From contig CAKQYS010000001.1 in the NCBI GenBank assembly GCA_934293375.1, positions 186,001 through 250,000 of the forward strand: 64,000 nt of DNA, read 5' to 3'. This stretch comes from an uncultured Lachnospiraceae bacterium. Its GTDB lineage: Bacteria; Bacillota; Clostridia; Lachnospirales; Lachnospiraceae. Shown one piece after another: positions 9,336-17,552 of the stretch (position 1 is its first letter; each line of letters starts with the position of its first letter). A program made the position numbers and the translations under genes. The notes beneath the pieces are model-generated. The model was not told the origin of the DNA. It was given only the letters and a program-made list of their open reading frames with translations, and ran no database searches.

Positions 9336-9364
9336 TTGCTATGAAATAACGATTAGTATATTAT
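9336..9364 (+). promoter_or_regulatory. promoter of the min operon
   Basis: TTGCTA (9336-9341), a 17-base spacer and TATTAT (9359-9364) lie 36 bases before minC, in the only sizeable gap (110 bases) between PBP2 and rodA. Confidence 0.6.
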
Positions 9365-9400
9365 AGTATTTAGGGATTTTGTGTAGTTTGGAGGCATTTT

Positions 9401-10186
9401 ATGAATCATCCTGTAATGATAAAGGGAAATAAATATGGCATACGGCTGGTACTTGATCCTGATATTCCGTTTGATGAATTGCTGTCTATGATAGGGCAGA
9501 GATTTAAAGAAGCACAGCGCTTTTTTCAGGGGAATGTCAATATGGCCTTAACGATTGATGGCAGATCTTTGTCAGATGAACAACTGGATGCGTTGTTAAT
9601 GAAGATCAAGGAAGAAACAGATCTGGATATCTCGTGTGTGTTAGATGAGGTGGATGAGAAACTGATCGATCAGCGGATGCAGACAGATCAGCCGGATCCG
9701 GTCACACAAGAGGTCAATTTGGACATGCCACAGGTAGATATACAGCCGGAAACAGAGATTCAAACAGAGGATATAACCGAAGCAGCACCACCTAAAATGG
9801 TATATGAGAACAGAGAGACACTGTTGAATAATGACAGTATGTTTTACAAGGGAACCCTGCGTTCCGGGCAATCGATCGAATCGGAGGGAAGCATTGTTAT
9901 TCTTGGTGATGTGAATCCCGGAGCAAGTGTGATCTCATCGGGAAATATCATTGTGATCGGCAGACTGAAAGGCATGGTACATGCGGGTGCTGCTGGCAAT
10001 GTGAACGCTTTTGTTCTTGCATTGTCGATGAACCCAATGCAGATTCGAATTGCGGATGCGATTGCAAGAAGTTCGGATAAGCCAAAGCGCAGACCGGATG
10101 ATGAGGCGAAGATTGCATTTTTAGATCAAGGTAATATTTATATTGAACCGGTAAAAAAATCCGTGCTCAATGATATACATTTATAA
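9401..10186 (+). CDS. minC: septum site-determining protein MinC
   Basis: The 261-residue FtsZ assembly inhibitor has an N-terminal MinC_N-like domain (about 1-90), a linker rich in Asp, Gln and Thr (about 95-130), and the C-terminal beta-helix with FYKGTLRSGQSIESEGSIVI and GDVNPGA, which binds MinD. The ATG follows a TTGGAGG site. It is the first gene of minC-minD-minE. Confidence 0.95.
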   Translation: MNHPVMIKGNKYGIRLVLDPDIPFDELLSMIGQRFKEAQRFFQGNVNMALTIDGRSLSDEQLDALLMKIKEETDLDISCVLDEVDEKLIDQRMQTDQPDPVTQEVNLDMPQVDIQPETEIQTEDITEAAPPKMVYENRETLLNNDSMFYKGTLRSGQSIESEGSIVILGDVNPGASVISSGNIIVIGRLKGMVHAGAAGNVNAFVLALSMNPMQIRIADAIARSSDKPKRRPDDEAKIAFLDQGNIYIEPVKKSVLNDIHL

Positions 10187-10216
10187 TTACGAACTTTAGA
10201 TGATGGAGGATATGAA

Positions 10217-11008
10217 ATGAGTGAGGTTATTGTTATTACTTCAGGTAAGGGAGGCGTAGGTAAGACAACTACTACAGCAAATGTTGGTACAGGTCTTGCT
10301 ATGTTAGACAAGAAGGTTGTTCTGATTGATACAGATATCGGGCTTCGTAATCTGGATGTGGTTATGGGTCTTGAGAATCGTATTGTATACAATCTTGTAG
10401 ATGTAGTAGAGGGAAATTGTAAGTTTAAACAGGCGTTGATCAAGGATAAGAAATATCCGAATCTGCACCTGCTGCCTTCTGCACAGACCAGAGATAAGAC
10501 ATCCGTTTCTCCGGAACAGATGAAAAAGCTTGTAGAGGAGCTTAAGGAAGAATTTGATTACATAATTCTTGATTGTCCTGCCGGGATTGAGCAGGGATTT
10601 AAGAATGCGATTGCGGCTGCGGATCGTGCGATCGTAGTGACAACGCCTGAGGTATCTGCTATCCGGGATGCAGACCGTATTATCGGACTTTTAGAGGCAA
10701 ATGAAATCAAGAAGTCTGATCTGGTTGTCAATCGTATTCGTATGGATATGGTAAAGCGTGGAGATATGATGTCTATTGATGATGTTGTAGAAATTCTTGC
10801 GATCAACCTGATCGGTGTCGTACCGGATGATGAGAATATTGTCATTGCGACGAATCAGGGCGAGCCGCTGGTTGGTGATAATTCATTGCCGGGCCGGGCA
10901 TACATGAATATCTGTAAGCGTATCCTTGGAGAAGAGGTTCCGTTTTTGGATTTGACGAATCCGGGATTCTTTAAGAAGCTTTCTAACATGTTTAAGAAGA
11001 ACAATTAA
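10217..11008 (+). CDS. minD: septum site-determining ATPase MinD
   Basis: The 263-residue deviant Walker A ATPase has KGGVGKTTTTANVG at about 10-23, the switch DTDIGLRNLDVVMG and DCPAGIEQGF. The C-terminal FFKKLSNMFKKN is an amphipathic helix that anchors ATP-bound dimers to the membrane. It recruits MinC to block Z-ring assembly away from midcell. It sits between minC and minE. Confidence 0.98.
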   Translation: MSEVIVITSGKGGVGKTTTTANVGTGLAMLDKKVVLIDTDIGLRNLDVVMGLENRIVYNLVDVVEGNCKFKQALIKDKKYPNLHLLPSAQTRDKTSVSPEQMKKLVEELKEEFDYIILDCPAGIEQGFKNAIAAADRAIVVTTPEVSAIRDADRIIGLLEANEIKKSDLVVNRIRMDMVKRGDMMSIDDVVEILAINLIGVVPDDENIVIATNQGEPLVGDNSLPGRAYMNICKRILGEEVPFLDLTNPGFFKKLSNMFKKNN

Positions 11009-11029
11009 GGAAGAGGGGTGCAAAAGAGT

Positions 11030-11326
11030 ATGGGTATTTTCGATTTATTTACCAAGAAGAAGAGTTCAGGCGACACGGCAAAGGACAGGCTGAAGCTTTT
11101 GCTGGTTTCGGACAGAGCAAATTGTACACCTGATGTGATGGAGCAGATCAAGAATGATATTATTCAGGTGATTGCCAAGTATATGGAGATTGATGCGGAT
11201 GGCTTAGATATCCAGATCACATCGACGGAATCCAATGAAGGGAATGGTGCCGTTCCTGCATTGATCGCAAATATTCCGATCAAGGATATGAAGCAGAAAG
11301 ACATCAATCATATTAATAAATCATAA
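11030..11326 (+). CDS. minE: cell division topological specificity factor MinE
   Basis: The 98-residue protein begins MGIFDLFTKKK, the membrane-targeting helix of MinE, followed by KDRLKLLLVSDR, the MinD-activating segment. It stimulates the MinD ATPase and drives pole-to-pole oscillation, so this bacterium probably has an oscillating Min system rather than only DivIVA-anchored MinJ. The ATG at 11030 is nine bases after GAGGGGTG; the in-frame GTG at 11018 is part of that ribosome site. Confidence 0.95.
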   Translation: MGIFDLFTKKKSSGDTAKDRLKLLLVSDRANCTPDVMEQIKNDIIQVIAKYMEIDADGLDIQITSTESNEGNGAVPALIANIPIKDMKQKDINHINKS

Positions 11327-11349
11327 AATAAGGAATTAAAGTGGAATAA

Positions 11350-12456
11350 ATGTTCGAGAAATATAGATTGCGTAATTACAATTTCAGATTGGTTATTCTG
11401 GTCATGGCATTGTGTGTTATGGGGACAATTATTATTAACAGTGCTGACAGCTCCTACCTGAGAAAACAGATTCTGGGTGTTGGGATATGTTTGATCGGTA
11501 TGCTGGTATTATCTGTGATTGATTATCATTTCTTGTGTAAAATGTTTATTCCGTTATATATTTTCAATCTGATCATGCTGGGATTGATATTCGTGGTGGG
11601 ATATGAGAATAATGGTGCAACCCGGTGGTTTAAGATTTCAGATTCTTTGACGATTCAGCCGTCGGAGTTCACGAAAGTGATCATGGTGATATGTCTTGCA
11701 ACGGTATTAGCTAAGATTAACACGGATCTGAATACATTAAGGAGTCTTGCTCTGATTGCTGCTATCTGTGCAGTTCCGGTTTTTCTGGTATTTAAGCAGC
11801 CGGATCTGTCAACAACGATAGATATTTTTGTTATTTTGTTTATGATGATCTTTGTTGCAGGGCTCAGCTATAAGCTGATCGGCATAGCAATTCTTGTTTT
11901 GATTCCGGTGGCCGGTGCGTTTTTATGGTATGTGCAGACTCCTAATCAGGTGCTTCTGACCGAGAACCAGTTAGGTCGTGTACTTGCATTTTTATATCCA
12001 CAGGATTATGCGAACACAACATATCAACAAGACAATTCCATTATGGCGATTGGTTCAGGTATGCTGAATGGAAAGGGACTTAACACAAGTACGATCGCAA
12101 CTGTAAAAGAAGCGAATTTCATATCAGAACAGCAGACGGATTTTATTTTCTCAGTTGTAGGAGAGGAACTGGGATTTATTGGATGCACAGTGATTATTGC
12201 GTTGATTGCATTACTGGTGTTTGAGTGTATCCGGGTAGCAAGAAAGGCTGCCGATAAGGAGGGTATGCTGATCGCCACGGGTGTTGCAGTCTGGATGAGT
12301 TTTCAATCATTTGTGAATATAGGGGTTGCCACAGGAATTCTTCCTAATACAGGAATTCCATTACCTTTTATTAGTTATGGATTAAGCTCCCTGGTAAGTT
12401 CCTGTGCCGGGATCGGACTGGTATTAAATGTGGCATTGCAGCGTAGAAAATTCTAA
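11350..12456 (+). CDS. rodA: SEDS glycosyltransferase RodA
   Basis: The 368-residue polytopic protein of the RodA/FtsW/SpoVE family polymerises lipid II into glycan and works with PBP2. About ten membrane segments are visible, and the family signature is present near the C-terminus (NIGVATGILPNTGIPLPFIS). The call of RodA rather than FtsW rests on the neighbouring mreCD, PBP2 and min genes. Confidence 0.92.
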   Translation: MFEKYRLRNYNFRLVILVMALCVMGTIIINSADSSYLRKQILGVGICLIGMLVLSVIDYHFLCKMFIPLYIFNLIMLGLIFVVGYENNGATRWFKISDSLTIQPSEFTKVIMVICLATVLAKINTDLNTLRSLALIAAICAVPVFLVFKQPDLSTTIDIFVILFMMIFVAGLSYKLIGIAILVLIPVAGAFLWYVQTPNQVLLTENQLGRVLAFLYPQDYANTTYQQDNSIMAIGSGMLNGKGLNTSTIATVKEANFISEQQTDFIFSVVGEELGFIGCTVIIALIALLVFECIRVARKAADKEGMLIATGVAVWMSFQSFVNIGVATGILPNTGIPLPFISYGLSSLVSSCAGIGLVLNVALQRRKF

Positions 12457-12479
12457 TCTATGAGGGAGGTTATGTAAAT

Positions 12480-12875
12480 ATGAACATTGGATTGATCGCA
12501 CATGATGCAAAAAAGAAATTAATGCAGAATTTCTGTATTGCATATAGGGGTATATTGAGTAAGCATGAATTATATGCAACCGGAACGACCGGAAGACTGG
12601 TAGAGGAAGTTACCAATTTGACAGTTCACAAATACCTTGCAGGACATTTAGGTGGTGTACAGCAGCTTGGATCTGAGATTGAAAATAACGATCTGGATAT
12701 GGTGATTTTTCTACGAGATCCATTGACAAAAAAGTCACATGAACCGGATATTAACAATATATTTGCGTTGTGTGATATGCATAATATTCCATTAGCTACC
12801 AATCTTGCAACAGCAGAACTTCTGATCAAGGCAATGGATCATGGGGATCTGGACTGGCGTGAGATGTTCAAATAA
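12480..12875 (+). CDS. mgsA: methylglyoxal synthase family protein with altered active site
   Basis: The family converts dihydroxyacetone phosphate to methylglyoxal and phosphate as a glycolytic bypass. The 131 residues match the Bacillus length. The phosphate loop ATGTTG (33-38), H8, D80 in FLRDPL, H87 and D90 are kept. The motif SGPxGGDQ of characterised enzymes reads AGHLGGVQ here, so the catalytic Asp (E. coli D71) is V60. It may be a weak enzyme or a repurposed paralogue. It follows rodA after a GGGAGG site and precedes the carboxypeptidase, at the end of the cell-shape operon. Confidence 0.88.
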   Translation: MNIGLIAHDAKKKLMQNFCIAYRGILSKHELYATGTTGRLVEEVTNLTVHKYLAGHLGGVQQLGSEIENNDLDMVIFLRDPLTKKSHEPDINNIFALCDMHNIPLATNLATAELLIKAMDHGDLDWREMFK

Positions 12876-12895
12876 TATTAGATAGGTGAAATAAT

Positions 12896-13879
12896 ATGAA
12901 GTATCTAAAGATACTGTTACTGATAAGTATCACATTAGGAATTACGATGCTATCCGGATGCGTATTTCATCCGGATCGGGCGTTTGATCCACACGCAGTA
13001 GTGACGGTCAATACAGACCAATCCATTATTATGCATGATACTGCAGCATTTGCGCAGAATCTTGCAGTCATTACACCGGAGGAAACTTTAGTTGGAGGCT
13101 TTGATGCCACCGGTATAGGAACCGCTCTGCTGGTGGATGATACGGATGCGCAGACGATAGTATCTTATGGTGGGGATCAGAAAATCTACCCGGCAAGCAT
13201 GACCAAGGTTATGTCCGGCATTCTGATCGCGGAAGCATTAGAAAATGGCACTTTGAATATGGATCAGGTTGTTACGGTTTCACAGAATATTGTGTTGGAA
13301 GCTGGGGCTGCGAAACTAAACCTTATGAGTGGTGATCAGATTACGGTCAAAAATCTTGTCTATGGATATCTTGTTCGGTCATTGAATGATTGTGGTATCG
13401 TTTTAGCACAGCAGATTGCAGGTTCTGAAGCTGCATTTGTTGAACTGATGAACCAGAAAGCACAGATGCTGGGTGCCACACATACACATTTTGTCAATTG
13501 TCATGGGTTGCATAATGATGATCACTATACAACAGCATATGATCTCTATCTGTTTTTCAGGGAATTTGCTTCACATGAACTGGTACATGAAATAGATCAG
13601 ATTACTAAGTATGATTTGTCCTATACAAATGCAGCGGGAGAACCTGTTATGCTGACCATTGAGAGTACAAATGGTTTCTTAGCGGGGACATATCCATTGC
13701 CTTCGAAGTATCAGATCGGGGCATGGAAGTCAGGAACAACCAAGGCTGCCGGTTTTTGTCTGATCATGCAGGTTCAGTATCAGGAACACAGTTATTTTGC
13801 GGTGATCTGCAAGGCGGATGATCGAGATATGCTATATCAGAAAATGGCACAATTAGTACAGTGTATTCCGGAAGAATGA
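12896..13879 (+). CDS. D-alanyl-D-alanine carboxypeptidase, lipoprotein (peptidase S11)
   Basis: The 327-residue low-molecular-weight PBP trims the terminal D-Ala from peptidoglycan stems. The N-terminus is a lipoprotein signal with lipobox LSGC (Cys22), so the enzyme is probably membrane-tethered by a lipid. Active-site motifs are S101MTK104, S162LN and K278SG; the last replaces the usual KTG. There is no C-terminal amphipathic anchor as in DacA, in agreement with lipid anchoring. It starts 20 bases after mgsA. Confidence 0.93.
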   Translation: MKYLKILLLISITLGITMLSGCVFHPDRAFDPHAVVTVNTDQSIIMHDTAAFAQNLAVITPEETLVGGFDATGIGTALLVDDTDAQTIVSYGGDQKIYPASMTKVMSGILIAEALENGTLNMDQVVTVSQNIVLEAGAAKLNLMSGDQITVKNLVYGYLVRSLNDCGIVLAQQIAGSEAAFVELMNQKAQMLGATHTHFVNCHGLHNDDHYTTAYDLYLFFREFASHELVHEIDQITKYDLSYTNAAGEPVMLTIESTNGFLAGTYPLPSKYQIGAWKSGTTKAAGFCLIMQVQYQEHSYFAVICKADDRDMLYQKMAQLVQCIPEE

Positions 13880-13889
13880 GTAGAAAACC

Positions 13890-13918
13890 TTGTTATTATA
13901 AGATAATTGTACTATAAT
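13890..13918 (+). promoter_or_regulatory. promoter upstream of the P-loop gene
   Basis: TTGTTA (13890-13895), a 17-base spacer and TATAAT (13913-13918) lie 40 bases before the chosen start codon. Confidence 0.65.
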
Positions 13919-13958
13919 ATGACACAGGATAAATAAGGCATTTAAGGAGGATATGGGA

Positions 13959-14378
13959 ATGTTAGAGATTGTTGCAGGCGAAAAGGGTACGGGAAAGACA
14001 AGAGTATTGATCAACAAGGCAAATGATGCTGTGAAGGTAGCCAGCGGTAATATTGTTTACATGGACAAGAATAACAAGCATATGTATGAATTGAGTAATC
14101 GTGTCAGACTCATCAATATTCCAGCTTTTCATATTGACAATTCTATCATGTTCTTAGGTTTTTTATATGGTGTATTATCTCAGGATCACGATCTTTCCCA
14201 GATATACATTGACAACTTTTTCTCAACAAGCAATGCAGATGAGAATGCTTTTTCAGATATTGTAGATACATTGCTCAAGATATCAGAGGAGTATGAAGTG
14301 GATATCATTGTAAGTATTGCCAAGTCAAAAAAGAATCTGCCGACAGAATTGATCCCTTATGTGACTGTGGAATTATAA
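13959..14378 (+). CDS. small P-loop NTP-binding protein of unknown function
   Basis: The 139-residue protein begins with a Walker A motif GEKGTGKT (7-14). A candidate Walker B strand is IYIDNFF (about 87-93). This is one compact RecA/AAA-like core with no partner domain. It is sometimes labelled PilT-like in related genomes, but no pilus genes are nearby and I do not accept that name. The ATG at 13959 is eight bases after AAGGAGG; an ATG at 13953 is only two bases from it. It has its own promoter and terminator, so it is probably monocistronic. Confidence 0.8.
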   Translation: MLEIVAGEKGTGKTRVLINKANDAVKVASGNIVYMDKNNKHMYELSNRVRLINIPAFHIDNSIMFLGFLYGVLSQDHDLSQIYIDNFFSTSNADENAFSDIVDTLLKISEEYEVDIIVSIAKSKKNLPTELIPYVTVEL

Positions 14379-14387
14379 TGACAGTAC

Positions 14388-14425
14388 AAAGCTGTCGTAC
14401 ATTATATTTCGTACGACAGCTTTTT
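14388..14425. terminator. bidirectional terminator
   Basis: A 13-bp perfect stem AAAGCTGTCGTAC/GTACGACAGCTTT with a 10-base loop is followed by TT. The A run on the other side gives a T run in the reverse direction. It lies between convergent genes ending at 14378 and 14435. Confidence 0.88.
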
Positions 14426-14434
14426 CTGTTTACA

Positions 14435-14644
14435 TTATTCTGCAATGTTTTGCATTCTTCCGTAATAGGAGATTGCATATAATCCACCGATACCGACGAT
14501 GGCATATATGATTCTTGTGAGGAATGACATTTGACCGAAAAGTGTACTTACTAAGTCGAAGTCAAAGAATCCGATCAGACCCCAGTTGATACATCCGATG
14601 ATCACAATCGTCAGGATTGTATAGTCAAGACCTTTTGATTTCAT
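14435..14644 (-). CDS. DUF378 small membrane protein
   Basis: The 69-residue protein has two membrane helices (about 8-27 and 40-60). The first carries GCINWGLIG, which is characteristic of DUF378 (YuzA-like). The ATG follows CAGGAGGCG. It is the only reverse-strand gene between 1784 and 22123 and is convergent with the P-loop gene. Its function is unknown. Confidence 0.87.
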   Translation of the reverse strand: MKSKGLDYTILTIVIIGCINWGLIGFFDFDLVSTLFGQMSFLTRIIYAIVGIGGLYAISYYGRMQNIAE

Positions 14645-14755
14645 AGTTTCGCCTCCTGATTCATATTTATTTCCAGGTATTGATTAACCGACATTAGTAG
14701 TATTTATCAAACAATCTAAGATTATACATATATATGATTGTATTTAGGAGGAATT

Positions 14756-16150
14756 ATGGCTTCTAAAAAAAAGAATATCGTACAATTTCGAAAGCCATTT
14801 AATATTAATATCGGACTTATCATTTTTGTGATTATTTTTGTGTATCTGATTGCAGAAATTGTAACATCCATTCGCAAGGTGACCCCTTCCGTGTATTGTG
14901 TGGAGCACAGCTATATCGATAATAATTTATATGTTACCGGTATAGCGATCCGTGAAGAAAAGCTTGTCAATGCAACAGATGCAGGATATGTCAGCTATTA
15001 TATCAGAGATGGCGAACGTGTAGGTAAAAATGCTACGGTTTATACAGTAGATGAGACCGGAAGTGTATATGATTATCTTGCAGAGAATGCATCGGATGCC
15101 CTACAGATGGGAAGTGAGGACTATGCACTTATCAAGAATAGGATTGCAATGTTCCGTTCAAGTTATTCAGAAGATGCCTATTATAATACTTATAATTTTA
15201 AATATGATCTGCAAAATCTGGTATTGGAGATCAATAATGATCTGCTGATCGAGCAGGCAACCAGCCAGGATGGTACTTCTGTGGGTACATTTAAAACAAT
15301 TCCAGCCGAAGAAAGCGGAATTGTAACCTATTATGAAGATGGGTATGAAAATGCCACAGTAGACAATATAAAGTCAGAAATGTTTGATCAGACGAAATAT
15401 AATAAGGTATCATTAAAGACCGGTGATATTATCAACGCAGGATCTCCGGTATATAAATTGGTCAGCAGTGATGACTGGAACATTATAGCACCCTTGACAG
15501 ATGACCAGGCAGCTCAACTGCGCGGTGGCGAGGTAGTTACAATCCAGATTGGAAGTCTGAATCATCAGATTGATTGTAATTATTCCTTAATCGAACAGGC
15601 AGACGGCGTCTATATCAATATTACCATTAATAAACTAATGGTCGATTTTGTAGACGATAGATTTTTGGATGTGTGTATTCAGATTGATAGTCCTCAGGGA
15701 CTTAAGATTCCGAATTCAGCCATTACATCTGCTACGGCATATAAGGTTCCACTTGATTATTTGACAACAAGTGCTACCTCTAAGACAGCCACATGTTTAA
15801 GCAGATGTGTATTAGATGCATCAGGGGAGGTTTCTGCAGAACAGATTTCACCGACGATTTATGCCCAGGATGAAAAATATTGCTATATTTCAATGGATTC
15901 GCTAAATGAAGGTGATATTCTTGTGAAAGATGATTCACAGGATACCCTTGCTGTCAGTTCTTTGAAAACTACTAAATTGAAGGGTGTGTATTCGGCTAAT
16001 AAAGGAACTGCAGCTTTTAAAAAGATTGAAGTATTAAATGAAAAAGATGATTATTGCATAGTAAAAGAGGGAATTGAATATAGTATTTCAATGTATGATT
16101 ATATTATTTTGGATGCTGCTGATGTAAAAGAAGGGCAAATTATATACTAA
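14756..16150 (+). CDS. HlyD-like membrane-anchored protein
   Basis: The 464-residue protein has a basic N-terminus, one membrane segment (about 15-40) and an extracellular part with a lipoyl/barrel-sandwich-like region (about 60-90, DAGYVSYYIRDGERV), helices and a second half-motif (GDIINAGSPVYKLV). The order resembles periplasmic adaptor (HlyD) proteins, but no ABC transporter or outer-membrane partner is nearby. It precedes yggS-sepF-divIVA by 14 bases, so an envelope or division role is plausible. The ATG at 14756 follows AGGAGG; an ATG at 14738 lies before that site and is rejected. Confidence 0.78.
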   Translation: MASKKKNIVQFRKPFNINIGLIIFVIIFVYLIAEIVTSIRKVTPSVYCVEHSYIDNNLYVTGIAIREEKLVNATDAGYVSYYIRDGERVGKNATVYTVDETGSVYDYLAENASDALQMGSEDYALIKNRIAMFRSSYSEDAYYNTYNFKYDLQNLVLEINNDLLIEQATSQDGTSVGTFKTIPAEESGIVTYYEDGYENATVDNIKSEMFDQTKYNKVSLKTGDIINAGSPVYKLVSSDDWNIIAPLTDDQAAQLRGGEVVTIQIGSLNHQIDCNYSLIEQADGVYINITINKLMVDFVDDRFLDVCIQIDSPQGLKIPNSAITSATAYKVPLDYLTTSATSKTATCLSRCVLDASGEVSAEQISPTIYAQDEKYCYISMDSLNEGDILVKDDSQDTLAVSSLKTTKLKGVYSANKGTAAFKKIEVLNEKDDYCIVKEGIEYSISMYDYIILDAADVKEGQIIY

Positions 16151-16164
16151 AGGTGGGAATCAAA

Positions 16165-16857
16165 ATGTTAAAAGAAAACTATGAAATTGTAGAGCAGAAT
16201 ATTTCAGAGGCATGTGCTCGTGCAGGCAGAGATCGATCAGAGGTTTTATTGATCTCAGTCAGTAAGACGAAGCCGCTCTCAATGATTGAAGAAGCCATCG
16301 GACTGGGATATACAGTATTTGGCGAGAATAAGGTACAGGAGCTTGTTGACAAATTCGAACATGTATCCCAACCGGTCGATTGGCATTTGATAGGGCATTT
16401 GCAGACCAATAAGGTCAAGTATATCGTAGACAAGGCGGTTTTGATTCATTCAGTAGATTCCATCAAATTAGCACAGACAATTCAGAAAGAGTCGGAGAAA
16501 CATAATGTGGTAAGTAACATTTTGATTGAAGTAAATGTTGCACAGGAGGATACTAAATTTGGATTGCATGTGGAGGAAGTTGAAGATTTTATTCGTGAAA
16601 TTTCAGGTTATTCACACATAAAGGTATGTGGTCTTATGACAATTGCACCGTATGTTGAGAATCCAGAGGAAAATAGACAGTATTTTCGTCGGTTGAAGCA
16701 ATTATTGCTTGACATCAATTCAAAAAACATTGATAATATTAATATGAATGTCTTATCCATGGGAATGACCAATGATTATCAGGTTGCCATAGAGGAAGGG
16801 GCGACCATGGTTCGTGTTGGTACCGGTATTTTTGGAGAGAGAGATTATAGCATTTAG
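16165..16857 (+). CDS. YggS-family PLP homeostasis protein
   Basis: The 230-residue single-domain TIM-barrel PLP-binding protein (YggS/PLPBP, YlmE in Bacillus) has the PLP lysine K34 in SVSKTKP, followed by GENKVQEL, HLIGHLQTNK and the phosphate-binding MGMTND. It buffers free PLP; no catalysis is firmly assigned. The ATG is seven bases after AGGTGGG; a GTG at 16153 is inside that site. It lies just before sepF as in the Bacillus ylmE-sepF cluster, so this context is conserved. Confidence 0.94.
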   Translation: MLKENYEIVEQNISEACARAGRDRSEVLLISVSKTKPLSMIEEAIGLGYTVFGENKVQELVDKFEHVSQPVDWHLIGHLQTNKVKYIVDKAVLIHSVDSIKLAQTIQKESEKHNVVSNILIEVNVAQEDTKFGLHVEEVEDFIREISGYSHIKVCGLMTIAPYVENPEENRQYFRRLKQLLLDINSKNIDNINMNVLSMGMTNDYQVAIEEGATMVRVGTGIFGERDYSI

Positions 16858-16885
16858 AATGAATAAAAGATAGGAGATACATATC

Positions 16886-17527
16886 ATGGGAAAGAATTTT
16901 AAGAACTTTCTAAACATGTTTTCTTTAAATGACGAAGACGGATATGATGACGATGATTTGTTTGATGAAGATGACGAGGATGAAGAATATGATGATGACG
17001 AGGAAGACAGCTTTTCTTTGTCAGGATTATTTGGTGGCTCGAAATCAAAGAAACACTATGATGATGACGATGATGACATAGATGATGACGATGATGACGA
17101 AGAATTCTTCTTTAAAAAGAAAAAGCAGACTGCATCGGATTACGATACACCGCCTGCAGCCAAGTCTCAGTCAGCATCATCAGGCAAGCTAGTTTCCTTT
17201 AACAATCGTTCATCCAAAAATTATAATAATAGTAGAGGTAGCACAGTGTATGTAATTAAACCACAGGATTTTAATGAAGCACAGACAGTAGCAGAGTATT
17301 TAAGAGAAGGTAAGGCAATCGTAGTGAATCTCGAGGGAATTGACCTGGCAGTTGCACAGCGTGTCATTGATTTTATTGGGGGATCATGCTTCGCATTAGA
17401 TGGAACACTTCAGGCAATATCTGCCAATATTTTCATCGCAGCTCCACAGGCAATTGATGTATCGGGCGATTTAAGAAATGAGATATTAAACGAGAATACG
17501 GTTTCACCTGATCTTACAAAGTATTAG
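16886..17527 (+). CDS. sepF: cell division protein SepF
   Basis: SepF binds FtsZ and bundles and tethers Z-ring filaments to the membrane. The 213-residue protein starts with an amphipathic anchor (MGKNFKNFLNMF), then a very acidic low-complexity linker of Asp runs (about 15-75), and ends in the SepF/DUF552 domain (about 118-205) with VIKPQDFNEAQTVAEYLREG. The linker is longer and more acidic than in B. subtilis SepF (about 150 residues in all). It lies in the yggS-sepF-divIVA cluster. Confidence 0.95.
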   Translation: MGKNFKNFLNMFSLNDEDGYDDDDLFDEDDEDEEYDDDEEDSFSLSGLFGGSKSKKHYDDDDDDIDDDDDDEEFFFKKKKQTASDYDTPPAAKSQSASSGKLVSFNNRSSKNYNNSRGSTVYVIKPQDFNEAQTVAEYLREGKAIVVNLEGIDLAVAQRVIDFIGGSCFALDGTLQAISANIFIAAPQAIDVSGDLRNEILNENTVSPDLTKY

Positions 17528-17552
17528 AGGTATTGGGGAGGGTTAGGCGTAT

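Noticed and set aside
16930..17110. GATGAT/GACGAT tandem repeat
   Set aside because: It is the coding sequence of the Asp-rich linker of SepF, not a separate repeat element.
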